Shown piece by piece: positions 42,601-49,700 of a stretch of DNA of 64,000 bases (position 1 is its first letter; the number at the start of each line of letters is the position of its first letter). Location: NCBI GenBank assembly GCA_018670825.1, contig JABHIW010000110.1, positions 1 through 64,000 of the forward strand, written 5' to 3'. This stretch comes from Candidatus Scalindua sp. (GTDB taxonomy: Bacteria; Planctomycetota; Brocadiia; Brocadiales; Scalinduaceae). The notes under the pieces were generated by a model. It had not been told where the DNA came from, made no database searches, and worked only from the letters and a program-made list of their open reading frames with translations. The translations under genes were made by a program, and so were the position numbers.

Positions 42601-45600
42601 CAATATTTTCAATCTTCAAGACGTCCCTCCATATTTCCAGGACATTTTTTTCAATATCTGATTGAGGAAGTAAACATGGGGCATCTTTGCTAAGAACTAT
42701 TTTACGGCTCATCAACGCTTTTCGATCTATTTTTCCATTGGGGGTCAAGGGCACCTGATCTAAGGAGATGAAGAATGAGGGAATCATGTATTCAGGTAAT
42801 TTTGTTTTCAAATAAGCTTTTAACTCATCTGAATGGTACTTCTCTTTTTCATCATCTTTTTGGGCAGACACATAATAAGCAATCAAATGTTTGGATTTTT
42901 CTTCCAATTTGACAATAACAACGCTCTCTTTTATTTGTGAGTGACGGTTGAGTTGACTTTCTATTTCACCTAACTCAATGCGAAATCCACGAATTTTAAC
43001 CTGAAAATCCATACGTCCAAGATACTCAATCGTACCGTCAGGTAACCACCGGGCTAAATCTCCTGTTCGGTAGAGTTTACTGCCTGGGTTGAAGGGATTA
43101 TCTATGAACTTTTCTGCTGTCAGGTTTGGTTTATTGAAATATCCTTTGGCCAATCCGTCCCCCGCTATACAAAGTTCACCGGGAATACCGATAGGAGTCA
43201 GTTGCATATGGTTATGCAGAATGTAAATTTGGGTATTGGCAATAGGTTTTCCAATTGTGATGGGCTTATCTTCTTTAACATGTTCAATAGTAGACCAGAT
43301 CGTTGTCTCAGTTGGACCAAATAGATTCCAGGCATCGCTATTCGTCTTGACAAAATGCTGCTTCAATAATTCCGGAAGGGCTTCCCCTCCGCAGAGAATT
43401 TTGATGTTTTCTTCATTTTGCCAGCCTGTGTAAAAAAGCATTGTCCAGGTTGATGGTGTTGCCTGCATGATGGTTGGTTTAATTTGTTGAATAAGACTTT
43501 TCAATGTTTCTGCGTCTTTCGTTGTCTTAGTATCACAGATATGGCATTGGGCCCCCTTAATTAATGGCAAATATAACTCCAAACCGGCAATATCAAAACA
43601 ATAGGTGGTAACCGCAAGCAGTTTGTCCTCTCTTTGCAAACCTGGCTGTTTGGCCATAGAAATGAGGAAATTCGTTAAAGCCTGATGAGTAATCATCACC
43701 CCTTTGGGAGCACCTGTGCTTCCTGAGGTATAAATAACATAGGCTAAATCGCTACTTAACGCCTTTTTCCGTAATCTTTTCTCCTTTGCCGCATTCTCTT
43801 GAATTTCGGGCCATTGTTCATCCAAAACAATAGCAGTGATTTTTGATTCCGAACTTCCGGGATGACCCTTTTGATTGAACAACGTGAAAACTTTTTCCTT
43901 TAATTGAGATTGAGTGAGGATGATGTTGGCTTGACTATTTTCCAAAATATATCCTAATCGTTCCTCCGGATATTCAGTATCAAGAGGAACATAAGCTCCT
44001 CCAGCTTTAAGAATGCCTAAGAGGCCGACAAGCATATCCAATGAACGCTCCACAAAAATAGCAACTAATGCGTTAGTGTGTACCCCCTGGTTTTGTAGAT
44101 ATTTAGCTAATACTGTACTTTTTTGATCGAGCTCTTCGTACGTTAAGGATTGATCTTTATAAACCACCGCGATAGCTTGAGGGGTCTTCTTTGCTTGATT
44201 TCCAAAGAGTTCATGAACACATTGCTCTTTAGGATAGTCCAGCCGGGTATTGTTCCAATCCAAAAGGAGAGTCTTTTTTTCTTTATCAGAGATGAGGGAG
44301 TATTCATCCGGTATCAGATTTGGATCTCTGCTAACATCATCGATAAGCTTTGTATAATGGTCCATCATACGGACAATAGTTGCTTCATCAAACAGTTCAG
44401 GATTATATTTCCAACTTAAAAGAAAGCCTTTTTTTTGTTCTATCACCTCCAGAACAATCTCATATTCTCCTTCTTGATGAATACCTTCAACAATCTGGAT
44501 GGGAAGCTCCCGACTATCCATTCCTGTAAGAAAATCCTGGTACAGAAAAGCCACCTGAAATACAGGAACGCTTCCAGTCACAGTAGAAAGATTTAGCTCT
44601 CGAACCAATGCTGAAAATGGATAACTACAAGCCATTCCACTTAAAATGGTATTTTGAAGTTTATTTAAAAATACCAACAATGATTCATTACTTGAAATTT
44701 CGCTCCGCATAGGGACCATGTTGATCAAGAAACCGATCATTTGATTAAAATGCTGTTGATTCCTTTCATTGACAGGCATGCCCACAATGATATCCCTCTG
44801 GCCAGTGTATTTGTGTAAAAGGACCTTAAAAAGACCCATAAAGAGAGTCGATAAATAGGCCTTTTGCTCTTTCGAAAACAGTTTGATTCGTTCACTTAAC
44901 TCAGAAGAGATGGTATGAGAGCAGGTTTTCCCTTCAAAATGATTTTGGGAAGATGAACGAGGTCGATCAGTTGGCAAACTCAAAATGGGCAATGTCCCTG
45001 CCATCTGCTTCTTCCAATACAAAAGACGGGATTCCCCTTCTTTGCCTTTGACCATTTTTTGTTCTTCTTTGACGAAATCATTGTAAGTTGCCGGCAGTGA
45101 AATGAAAATCAGTTCTTTTCCGTCAATGAGATCATGGTAAGCATCAAATAGTGTTTTCATCAATATCAAGGCAGAGTTACCATCAAAAATTATATGATGT
45201 ATATTGATCAAAACAATCGTCTCTTGGTTTGATAGAGAAAAAAGATGAACCCGAAGCAAAGGCCCTTTTTCCAGTCTGAAAGGTTGTTTAGCTTTCTGGT
45301 TCAGATAAGACTGAATTTGATCTGACTCAATACCGGAAAGATCCTTGTGTTGAAAAACATTATCTTGCACAGACTGCATGATTTGATAAGGGGTCCCATT
45401 ATCCTCTTTAATCACCGAGTTTAAAATCGGATGCTGCTTCATTAGAAACTGACTGGCTTTTTTAAACATGTCAACGTCTAAATCCAAAATACGAAAGCAG
45501 AGAGGAACATTATACGCTGCCATTTCAGGAAAGGTTTTTTGCAGCGCCCAGAGACCTTTTTGTCCTTCCGAAAGGGAATATTTGGGGAGTGGACCGTTCA

Positions 45601-45685
45601 GCTCTTGTAACTTTTTTTTAACTTCAACAAGAGTCAATTTCCCTTTTTTATACGCAGAGATAATTTCATTAATACTTATATTCAT
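27605..45685 (-). CDS. Hybrid NRPS/trans-AT PKS megasynthase: C-A(Gly)-PCP-KS-KR-ACP-KS0-ACP-TE-KS0-ACP-C-C-A-PCP-TE
   Basis: C motifs HHIIFDG; A motifs YTSGSTGAPKG; KS sites NCSSAL/TMCSSS/GCASS; KR TGGAGGLG; carrier sites GGDS, GIDS, GLDS, GLDS, GGHS; two TE-like domains (GASMGG, GWSMGG); no AT. Start at 45685 or tracked 45700. Confidence 0.93.
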   Translation of the reverse strand: MNISINEIISAYKKGKLTLVEVKKKLQELNGPLPKYSLSEGQKGLWALQKTFPEMAAYNVPLCFRILDLDVDMFKKASQFLMKQHPILNSVIKEDNGTPYQIMQSVQDNVFQHKDLSGIESDQIQSYLNQKAKQPFRLEKGPLLRVHLFSLSNQETIVLINIHHIIFDGNSALILMKTLFDAYHDLIDGKELIFISLPATYNDFVKEEQKMVKGKEGESRLLYWKKQMAGTLPILSLPTDRPRSSSQNHFEGKTCSHTISSELSERIKLFSKEQKAYLSTLFMGLFKVLLHKYTGQRDIIVGMPVNERNQQHFNQMIGFLINMVPMRSEISSNESLLVFLNKLQNTILSGMACSYPFSALVRELNLSTVTGSVPVFQVAFLYQDFLTGMDSRELPIQIVEGIHQEGEYEIVLEVIEQKKGFLLSWKYNPELFDEATIVRMMDHYTKLIDDVSRDPNLIPDEYSLISDKEKKTLLLDWNNTRLDYPKEQCVHELFGNQAKKTPQAIAVVYKDQSLTYEELDQKSTVLAKYLQNQGVHTNALVAIFVERSLDMLVGLLGILKAGGAYVPLDTEYPEERLGYILENSQANIILTQSQLKEKVFTLFNQKGHPGSSESKITAIVLDEQWPEIQENAAKEKRLRKKALSSDLAYVIYTSGSTGAPKGVMITHQALTNFLISMAKQPGLQREDKLLAVTTYCFDIAGLELYLPLIKGAQCHICDTKTTKDAETLKSLIQQIKPTIMQATPSTWTMLFYTGWQNEENIKILCGGEALPELLKQHFVKTNSDAWNLFGPTETTIWSTIEHVKEDKPITIGKPIANTQIYILHNHMQLTPIGIPGELCIAGDGLAKGYFNKPNLTAEKFIDNPFNPGSKLYRTGDLARWLPDGTIEYLGRMDFQVKIRGFRIELGEIESQLNRHSQIKESVVIVKLEEKSKHLIAYYVSAQKDDEKEKYHSDELKAYLKTKLPEYMIPSFFISLDQVPLTPNGKIDRKALMSRKIVLSKDAPCLLPQSDIEKNVLEIWRDVLKIENIGTMDGFFEVGGDSVSAVILAERVSNAFHVSFTAANIFKYSNVRQISQFVNKMNKDILHAQTEMDESTMDCARSLDISDWKNSNKSYPEYYKESLAIIGMSCHFPGAKNHQEFWSNLKEGKESAQFFSKEELRKANVAEETIQNPNYVPMQLSIEGKEFFDSGFFNIPPNNASLMDPQFRQLLLHSWQAIEDAGYDCKNIPNTGVFMSVSNNYYQALLKNSNTVRESDEYVAWLLTQGGTIPTMISYKLGLRGPSVFIHSNCSSALTALSSAYQNLQLNEARYALVGASTLFASSHIGYVYQPGLNFSSDGHCKTFDASADGMVGGEGVGVIVVKKALDAIEDGDHIYALLRGIALNNDGSDKAGFYAPSVNGQSEVIQKVLTSTGVDPESISYVEAHGTGTKLGDPIEVLALTDVYQKYTSKKQFCALGSVKSNIGHLDTAAGLAGCMKVALSLKNKEVPPSINYTSPNPEIDFENSPFYVVDHLKKWQKESSPRRAALSSFGIGGTNAHAILEEYQAVETAESKESKSVPDQENFLVLLSAKNDERVHAYAEKLLAFLKGPQDSPPDLRDLSYTLQVGRKAMQSRVIFIVHSVDELIKKLEVYTGTAEGLRQGKPGNCFQGDVKKSAEGIQLFEDDEDSQELIHKWITKGKLKKIAEFWTRGGRVDWKSLYQGNQPHRMSLPTYPFASERYWIEEHMSKIAELESGDKVSLHPLLKENRSDLPEQRFEGKIPEKPEKIGTLMVKPVWKEKNVAPADNTPGYSSHLVMSYGVKSFSSMAKGIEAQIEGVSCVQLKSQGQSMEKRYLDIAIQVFETIKSILEKKYKGRILIQLLIPSRDEGEIFAGLSGLLKTAHLENSKFSGQLIEVGPQETGEKLPGILKENSQCPEDVKIRYRMNQRQVASWEEVLPGEGSTTIPWKDNGIYLITGGAGGLGLIFSKEIARTIKDPVLFLTGRSQLSTDKQNQLKELESLGARIEYRQVDMGRRKEVDDLIKGIKEDFGSLRGILHSAGVINDNFIIKKTAEEFKDVLAPKVAGTVNLDQATRDINLDFFVLFSSISGPLGNPGQSDYSAANAFMDAYSGYRNDLVSSNERQGQTLSINWPLWKEGGMRVDEALVEMMKENGGMVAMETSSGIQALIHGLAMDQSQIMVMEGDLSRTGQGLLGRKSKAKSYSIETSIPQIDNNILEEKTLLQLKCLLGEVLKLSVDRIDSRESLESYGIDSIIITQLNQRLETIFGEITKTLFFEFQTLSALADYFIAEYPQECIAWAGAAPSLCSEAPSTSVALKDETPVLTSLKPGKIKAHHFAQTGSGTQVQEPIAIIGVAGHYPKADTMEEYWENLKTGKNCITEIPSQRWALEGFYEVDIEKAVDKVKSYSRLGGFLENFSGFDPLFFNIPPVAVFNMDPQERLMLTTCWEAMEASGYSMKSLQDKYHGSVGVFIGVTKSGFNLHTHLGPDLETSRLPSTSFSSMANRVSYHLNLTGPSMAIDTMCSSSITVIHEACEHIRRGDCQLALAGAVNLYLHPQTYIDLCLGKMITDEGEIHCFSKTGKGFIPGEGVGTVLLKSLSQAIADGDHIEGIIRGTKINHGGKTNGYTVPNLVQQRELIHGVLERAGCDASDIDYIESAANGSAMGDAIEFEALRQVFQKCPTSSCWLGTLKPNIGHLEAASGISQLTKVLCQMKYQTLAPTLVSSDRLDESLHWEQGPFRLVTGEQTWLPSEDAPHKALITSFGAGGSYAAMVVEEYIKPVNELAIEVNVQDAQLIILSARTEVQLRHYAKRLQKYLKRVEVSLPSIAYTLQQGRDFMRYRLAILAKDQKGLLVYLEAYLQNQSSGPVKTGDARQFKTMREYLPLQEIEDRVCRALSKRDLESLAYFWLKGYDDIVWNDLYDGQVTRCNLPTYPFESRSFWYEDQKAIIPGSQPDVQSTLHSLDIKEPEESLWQERDLQSLDEIQANLVAVIKDILFMHEEDELDEEASFLDIGLDSISVVRFIQKLSQKLNLSLRETLVFDYPTIGALAEYIAQLPSQKVQRQACQDALIEGGLLLFKDHLGRIMKDYEEVVPLQIEGKGPLLFCIHPMSGDVGIYTKMAEAAQGRFRVIGIKSKGFLTNKSPLASIEAMGEYNAEIMISIDPEGPYHLLGASMGGTVAYESARCLQSKNKIVKTLFLIESPLIENGEDAGLWDSDDIHNWIMNANFLMITMLHMDPDFRQRKEEGVIQWSKLEITYGEVKDVAEERLVESLVDLIGQRGVKQSRDVLIQRLESMSQIHLANLRGLSRYRATHFPRQEDLTAILLRTRTAKAVSEEVYNPDYLINVQQAKGSMSSFFECWKKVLPQLETKVVDGENHFDLLNTQTTIQQMCDLIARSMDSLLQPLPTALVGIEQNRQISHSSEIENKIAIVGMSGQFPGAKTLDDFWGLLKNGQSVFTEFPQNRDWDLGNIYDKDQRPNKTYIRHGGFLEDIDRFDPLFFQITPKEAEMMDPSERFFLQESWKAIEDAGIDPTSLSGKPWGVFCGGGGDYTLSIKEISGMSPHVTVSNIPGRVSYSLNLTGPCLSVDVGCASSLLAVSQACDHLILNKCKVAIAGGVLIYSTPNLIITGCQTGLFSQDGQSRAFSARANGMMPGEAVGVLVLKPLAKALADGDRIHGVIEGWGNNHNGKTNGMAAPSVMAEAALFSDVYRRFQINPETISMVEANATGTPLGDTMEVQALTEAFQKMTEKRNFCALGSVENNIGHSFQNSGMNHVMKVLLALRHGEIPATLNVETLNPSLDLDNSPFFINNHGLSWNAETNQIRRAAVSSFGATGTNVHLVITEAPVSATQSAWHYSESGRPVLIVLSGKTKTALKQRCIELKEFLERQDDQEYPNLSQLSANLLLRRSHFSERSALVVSNQDELHARLLTLINEERPDDAFTGTARKDIGPSLYALGRMTAKTIANAKKPEKEDLLVMADLYVQGVLLDLSDCFSEAEKFPLSLPAYPFETRKCWIGSPDEVSSSHKEESRTSSSLLATIQEQVAEITSYKIDEVDVDANFSQLGLDSLMSMRLLAAVNDEFSLEIQLVDLLDHNTIRRLVALIEKENIQNKKGPEEAIETISSEVFSGQAGWSSNRLSQLPNALHITSLGGENIVTREMSMESCRQSLVNLTKKGIAIFHEGDKCYFLSHRSIDIQSVLDSLSPEQRHDLLAQLPTGMLIAPVSQEQERNLYHSEVTRQSAWNIQHVYESSISPLDIPLLNKAMAHVIENHDLLRTYYLSLGTTWAQIIVTDAKLEFQILDLPGLPDFQKFIATERNRLLRLDNAPLLQAWICQTNNACYLGFVTHHSLADAFTITMLFSELMSYYQSLLKQQKTVLKPVTEQYWQYSLCQFDAGIYRSSKTIQYWTDQLHDGVLPIQLPYARDPQEVEEGLLHVADGNVISLSTTLSNDIKRFSQDHEITYTQLFTTAVTMLLIHGMGNARAIVQFVNNQRDRVSLMNTLGEFTNILFIPFDVDPESSVIHVLREVKQKSLNSLRFAKIDFSELLTLTGLDNYEGYYQQLGDVIIDSADIDTGTLDSSKGYGHSLFVDVLSQKKQSLVEGKAVATLFYQILKVDQSIHFITTYRKHLFDKLEIQQLSTLIVQIVEEMIHNPEQKVNEILSRMHDSIERLKNQAKRYKIKSQIIHKKSLSEGQKGLWLLQELEPNMSAYNVPIAFKIHDKIQMEFLKQAFEFMLKKHPILQTVITTDGDGSPLQYINKERALSFSQKSIHSLSEEELSELLKTTFKQPFKLDGGPLMRAHLFSLSSDEHILLVTIHHIIFDGTSILILINDLLSAYKTYSQGQRPVLKTGKTPSYFDFVDWEQELLVSEKGEKHLAYWKEQLAGELPLLELPIDKTRPARQTYTGATCSVRLSTELTGQLRHLAKEQGVSLFVLLLGVYKALLCRYTNQGDIIVGVPTLGRPEKRFELVVGYFINMVAMRSTINENHSFSYYLDQLKRTVAYGLGHAVYPFPKLVTQLNLKPDPTHSPVFQTIFVLQNFYSIQAQKELTGKNPGISIIPDLQQEGDFDLSMEMAEGEHDLSIHLSYNLDLFNEETIIRFIEHFIKLAQEIVQNPDQEIGQYDLLSKKERDKHLIEWNNTKANYPEDKHIHQLFENQASNTPDAVAVVFEGKQLTYRELNQKSTQLAKYLQSLGVKPDTLVAICVERSLEMIVGIMGILKAGGAFVPLDPDYPEDRLRYMLKDSRVKILITREELTEKVSAFVSGNNCAVCVIDKQWDEIMKIKGRLVNEVQSGNLAYVIYTSGSIGRPKGVLISHDSLVNHCQVTQNYYNLTPDDHILQFASLNVDASLEQILPGLIKGATSILRDKEVWSPGEFQKKVRDNEITVADVPPAYLRELLLDWSHASELNLQEQLRLVIVGGEALSPETVDLWRSSPMNSTRLINAYGPTETTITSTVFEITADTQIPMPSQNIPIGRPLDNESVYILDGYRNPVPVGVRGELYISGTGVALGYLNRPELTREKFIDNHFNPGTRMYKTGDLARWLADGNIEFLGRIDHQVKVRGFRIECGEIESVLNEQENIGNTLVLAKTINESVQLVAYFVPVNPGSSVDIEKLKNALKAKLPDYMIPSAFVSLDEIPLTPNGKTDRRALALHDIDLAGSKKYIAPVTETERQLADIWEEILGVEQIGVLDNFFDLGGHSLLSVRLMAEIHNKFGRDLPISTLIQTPTVKEQASMLQLPTENEHRGPLISIQPKGDRTPFFCVHPVGGNVLSYMELTRQLGNHHPFYGLQSPGLNGGVHPESIEKMASLYIEAIRTIQRQGPYCLGGWSMGGIIAYEMAQQLQQTGEEISLIALIESYTPSALKLIEDYYNKEHNLGKYGQEYLMINSFARDLFGGMIPEIQAQPNGHSNYSEIYFESILEHAKKSEDPILDRMGTKQIRKLFGVYMANTHAMNNYKPKPYKGKIVLFNAEGDADEADSHDPTMGWEKLAEDGLFIRNISANHYTILREPQVKILADGLRKFLT

Positions 45686-45730
45686 ATTCTTCCCAATCAA
45701 GTTAAGTCATTATCGCGACAAAAGACTTTC

Positions 45731-45797
45731 CTTCGACTTCCCTCAGGATGACATCACACTAAGTTCTGAACAATGTCACACTGAGCGGAGTCGAAGT
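45731..45797. repeat. Dispersed-type palindromic repeat (cttcgact...ctcag / ctgag...agtcgaag)
   Basis: Imperfect inverted repeat CTTCGACTTCCCTCAGGATGACAT and ATGTCACACTGAGCGGAGTCGAAG style arms. Confidence 0.6.
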
Positions 45798-45914
45798 GTT
45801 ATCAACATTGAATTCTCTATTCATCAAGTTAACGCCCTACGGGTGGTCCTAGCTCGCTAACATGTCATTTCTATCTGCCGGTCTGTGGCAGGCTGAAGAA
45901 ACTTAACAGCACAA

Positions 45915-46560
45915 AAACCCTTAAAGGGCAAAAGGATAAAGCCTGGGGTTTAAACCCCAGGAAAATAGAACGTAATGAATACACGCCCTGAAGGGGCGCT
46001 AGAATCAATCCCATATATTTTTTTCATTATAGGAAATCTTGTGCTTTTGAAGCAATAGCAAGAATTCATCTTCAAAAGTAACCTTTTTATGATGTTCCTC
46101 CTGATTCCCTATATAACTTATCACATTTTCAACAGCAGATTCACTAACAGAAAAAGCTCCATATCCACGCTGCCATAAGAAGTGTTGAGTACTCTTTGAG
46201 TTTTCATTTGTCCACTTTGATGAAGAACCCTTAATACACCGCATCATTTCAGATACCGAAACGGAGGCTGGAAATTTGGCAAGAATGTGAACATGATTTA
46301 ATGTACCCCCTATCTTGAGCAATTTCCCTTTCTCTTCTCGAATGATCCCACCAATATAGGGATAGAGCTCCATAGAAAGCTCTGGTATTATAAAATCCTG
46401 TTTCTTCCTGGTAGTAAATACAATGTGATATAACAGATTTGTGAGTGTGCTTGCCATTACTTTGTTTCACTCCTCTCACCCCTTCAGGGTGCAATATTCA
46501 GTCCTTTAAAGCCTGGGGTTAAAACCCCAGGCTTTAAGATCAGGTCCCTCCAGGACCTAT
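45915..46560 (-). mobile_element. REP-associated IS200-like element with symmetric palindromes on both sides
   Basis: CCTGGGGTTTAAACCCCAGG (45942-45961) and CGCCCTGAAGGGGCG (45984-45998) left; CACCCCTTCAGGGTG (46478-46492) and AAAGCCTGGGGTTAAAACCCCAGGCTTT (46508-46535) right; transposase between. Confidence 0.75.
46005..46457 (-). CDS. REP-associated/IS200-family Y1 transposase
   Basis: LTNLLYHIVFTTRKKQDFI, LNHVHILAKFPASVSVSEMMRCIKGSSSKW, FLWQRGYGAFSVSESAVENVISYIGNQEEHHKK. Confidence 0.92.
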   Translation of the reverse strand: MASTLTNLLYHIVFTTRKKQDFIIPELSMELYPYIGGIIREEKGKLLKIGGTLNHVHILAKFPASVSVSEMMRCIKGSSSKWTNENSKSTQHFLWQRGYGAFSVSESAVENVISYIGNQEEHHKKVTFEDEFLLLLQKHKISYNEKNIWD

Positions 46561-46661
46561 ACTTCATTAAACTACATCCTGTACAACAAAAACATTAAAC
46601 ATTTTTGCTACAACTTTTTTCAACAAAAAGACTTAAAATAAAAGTCCTTATATAATCAAGT

Positions 46662-46773
46662 TAGATTCTTCATCTCGTTTCGCTGCATTCAGAATGACAC
46701 CCTTGCATGTTATTCTGAGGTCGTGCCTAAGTCAGATCTACCTTTGGCGTGAGATGATCAACCGAAGAATCTT
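46662..46773. repeat. Imperfect inverted repeat (agattcttc...cagaatgaca / ttattctgagg...gaagaatct)
   Basis: Arms at both ends of the interval are complementary; resembles dispersed intergenic palindromes. Confidence 0.55.
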
Positions 46774-46786
46774 AACTTTACAATTC

Positions 46787-49700
46787 CTATACATCAAGCA
46801 AAGTTATTACTTCATCTAAACTTAAAGTACCTTTTTCTAATTTTTCAAGAATCTCTAAAACATTGGCATTCTGGTCTTCGACACTCTTTTGAGGCCCTAC
46901 TCCTGATCCATTCCCTGAGGGCCCCTTCCCCCTATTTTTCATTTCGTGTGAAACCGGGGATGTTTGAGGTGTTATTGACTCCGTTTGAAAAACATCTCTT
47001 TTGAACTCTTTTTTTGTCACAATTAATTGTTTAATAATATCCGCATAACGTTCACCAATATAAGAAGATAAGTCTGAAACAGTTGTATATTCAAAAAGGT
47101 CAGTTGGCTGAAATTCCATATCGATAATATATTTAATTTCCTGGCTAACTTTAACTATTCCAAGAGACGTCAACCCCATGTCAAAAAAAGTCAGCTCTGT
47201 TTCAACCTGATTTACAGGCTTTTGTAATTGATCTGCAATCAATTGCTGTACAAACAATTTTGCCTTTTCCTCTACGCTGAAATTGGAATACTGACGATCC
47301 AATTCTTGACTATTACCAGCTAAAGAAAACTGCCATCCGTAGTAAGTTTCAGTTTCCAAATCCTGCTTCGAAAGTTCTGATCTGTTTTCCTGAAGCCCAA
47401 GATGCAAGTTGCTCCTAATTCCTGGCTTTGCGCTGACAACCACCTGTGAATCTCTGATGTCGGATGGTATCCCCTCTGCCCCCTGAGTTTCCACCCAATA
47501 ACTTTCTTTGGCAAAAGGATATGTGGGCAGGGAAATCCTTGAATAACCCTGGACAAACAAGTTCTCAAATGCCAAACTATATCCTTGAATATACAAATCC
47601 GCAATTGTCGATAAATCCTCTAAATATCGGACCGAATCTTCCATCTTTCGGCAATTCTCAATGCATTCATTTCCATAACGCTTCAATGAGACTTGTCCTC
47701 GCACTTCTCCTTCCCTAAACGATGAAACAGACACTTGCAGTGTATGTCCCTTTTCAAACCATTTTTCTAAAAATCCTATCAATTCCTTTCTGCTGCGGAC
47801 CACACAAGCCAGACGATGATTACAATGTTTTCTTCCCAGTAAAAGGGTATAGCTTATGTTTCCTAGATCAATCGGCTTTTCTTGCTTGCAAAATTTTAAA
47901 ATGTTTTCGACCTGGTCACGCAACTGTTCAGAAGTTCGAGCTGAAAGGACAATCAAATAGCCCGGTAGTTCCGGATGACTGCGCTCTGATTGAGGGGCCT
48001 CCTCAATCACCATATGAGCATTGGTCCCGCTAAATCCAAAAGAACTAATTGCCGCCTGGCGCTTAGCGTTCTCTTTTACTTCCCAATCTTGAAGTGTGAT
48101 ATTTACATAAAAAGGACTCTTTTGAAACTGGATATTCGAATTGCCGGTTTGGTAATGAAGAGAGGGTGGTATCTTTTTGTGCTTTAATGATAACAAGATT
48201 TTAATCACTCCGGCAACGCCTGCAGCCGTTGTCAAATGTCCGATATTTGTTTTGACTGATCCAATTGCACAAAAAGCTTCTTTCTCCGTATAGCTGTGAA
48301 ATGTCCGACTCAAAGCTCCATACTCAATCGTATCCCCTAACTTTGTTCCCGTCCCATGGGCCTCAACCATTTGAATATTTTCAGGATCAATCCGAAATCG
48401 GTCATAGACTTCTTTCTCTAAACGTCCCTGCGATTTAGCACTGGGCGCAGTAATTCCGTTCGTTGTTCCATCCTGATTGATTCCGCTTCCTTGAATTACT
48501 CCATAAATATGATCTCCGTCGGAAAGGGCATCTTTAAGTCGTTTCAGAACGACAACCCCAACTCCTTCTCCCGGAACAAAGCCATCTGCCCTCTCGTCAA
48601 AGGTATGACATCGGCCTGTTGGAGAAAGCATCCCACCTTTGCCGGCCATTAAGTAAAATCCGGGAGTGGATTGGAGAAATACACCCCCGGCCAAAGCCAT
48701 CTCTGTTTCCTGGGACCACAAACTCTGGCAAGCCAGATGAATGGCAACTAAAGAGCTGGAGCATGCGGTATCAATCGAAACGGCAGGCCCTTGAAGGTCC
48801 AGATAATAAGCAATTCGTGCGGGAATAATAGAACTGGCATTTCCCCAAAAAGATTGGGCAGGCGGTTTCCGGGAAAACAATTTTGGATAATCTGCTCCTC
48901 CACATCCCACGTATACCCCACAACGTTTCCCCTCTACACTTTCTCCTACATATCCCGCATCTTCCAGGGCTTTCCAGCTTTCTTCCAGAAAAAGTCGTTG
49001 CTGGGGGTCCATGTAAATGGCTTCCGAAGGAGAAATCTTAAAAAAATGGGGATCAAACTGATCAATATTTTCTAAAAAGCTTCCATGTTTGCAGTATTGG
49101 TCCTTATTTTCATCGGTATTTGGATAATACCGGGAAAGGTCCCATCTGGAAACCTCTTGCACCAGATCAGTTCCTTTGGATAAATGCTCCCAGAAATCGT
49201 TTAGTGTTTCGGATTGAGCAAACCGCCCACTCATTCCTATAACGGCAATGGAGTCCTGCACAAGTGAAGGTCTTGTCTGTAAAATCCCATGAGAAGCGGA
49301 TGAAGTCACAATTGCAGTGGTTTCCCTAAACTGGGACTCTTCAGGAACACTTACAACTATTTTTCCAATATTGTGTCGATTTTCCATGAATCGGTATGCT
49401 TCTTTAATCTGATGAAAAGGAAATACTTTGCAAACGGTCGGATGAATGGTCCCTTTCTCAACCAGACGAATCATTTCATTTCGATACTTTTTTATTTTTT
49501 CCGGATGTTCAAACCCCAATCTACCCAAATCAACACTATAAAAACTTTGATTGTTACTGAGAACAGATAAATCAATCGTTTTCGCTGATTTTAATGCCGT
49601 CATCGCTATTTCAATATACCGCCCTCCCGGAGCCAGGCAATTCATCCCCTTCTGAATGGCCTCCCCGGACAAGGTATTGATCACCACATCCACTCCTCTC

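Noticed and set aside
46249-46494. 81-aa minus-strand ORF
   Set aside because: Out-of-frame overlap with the clear transposase at 46005-46457
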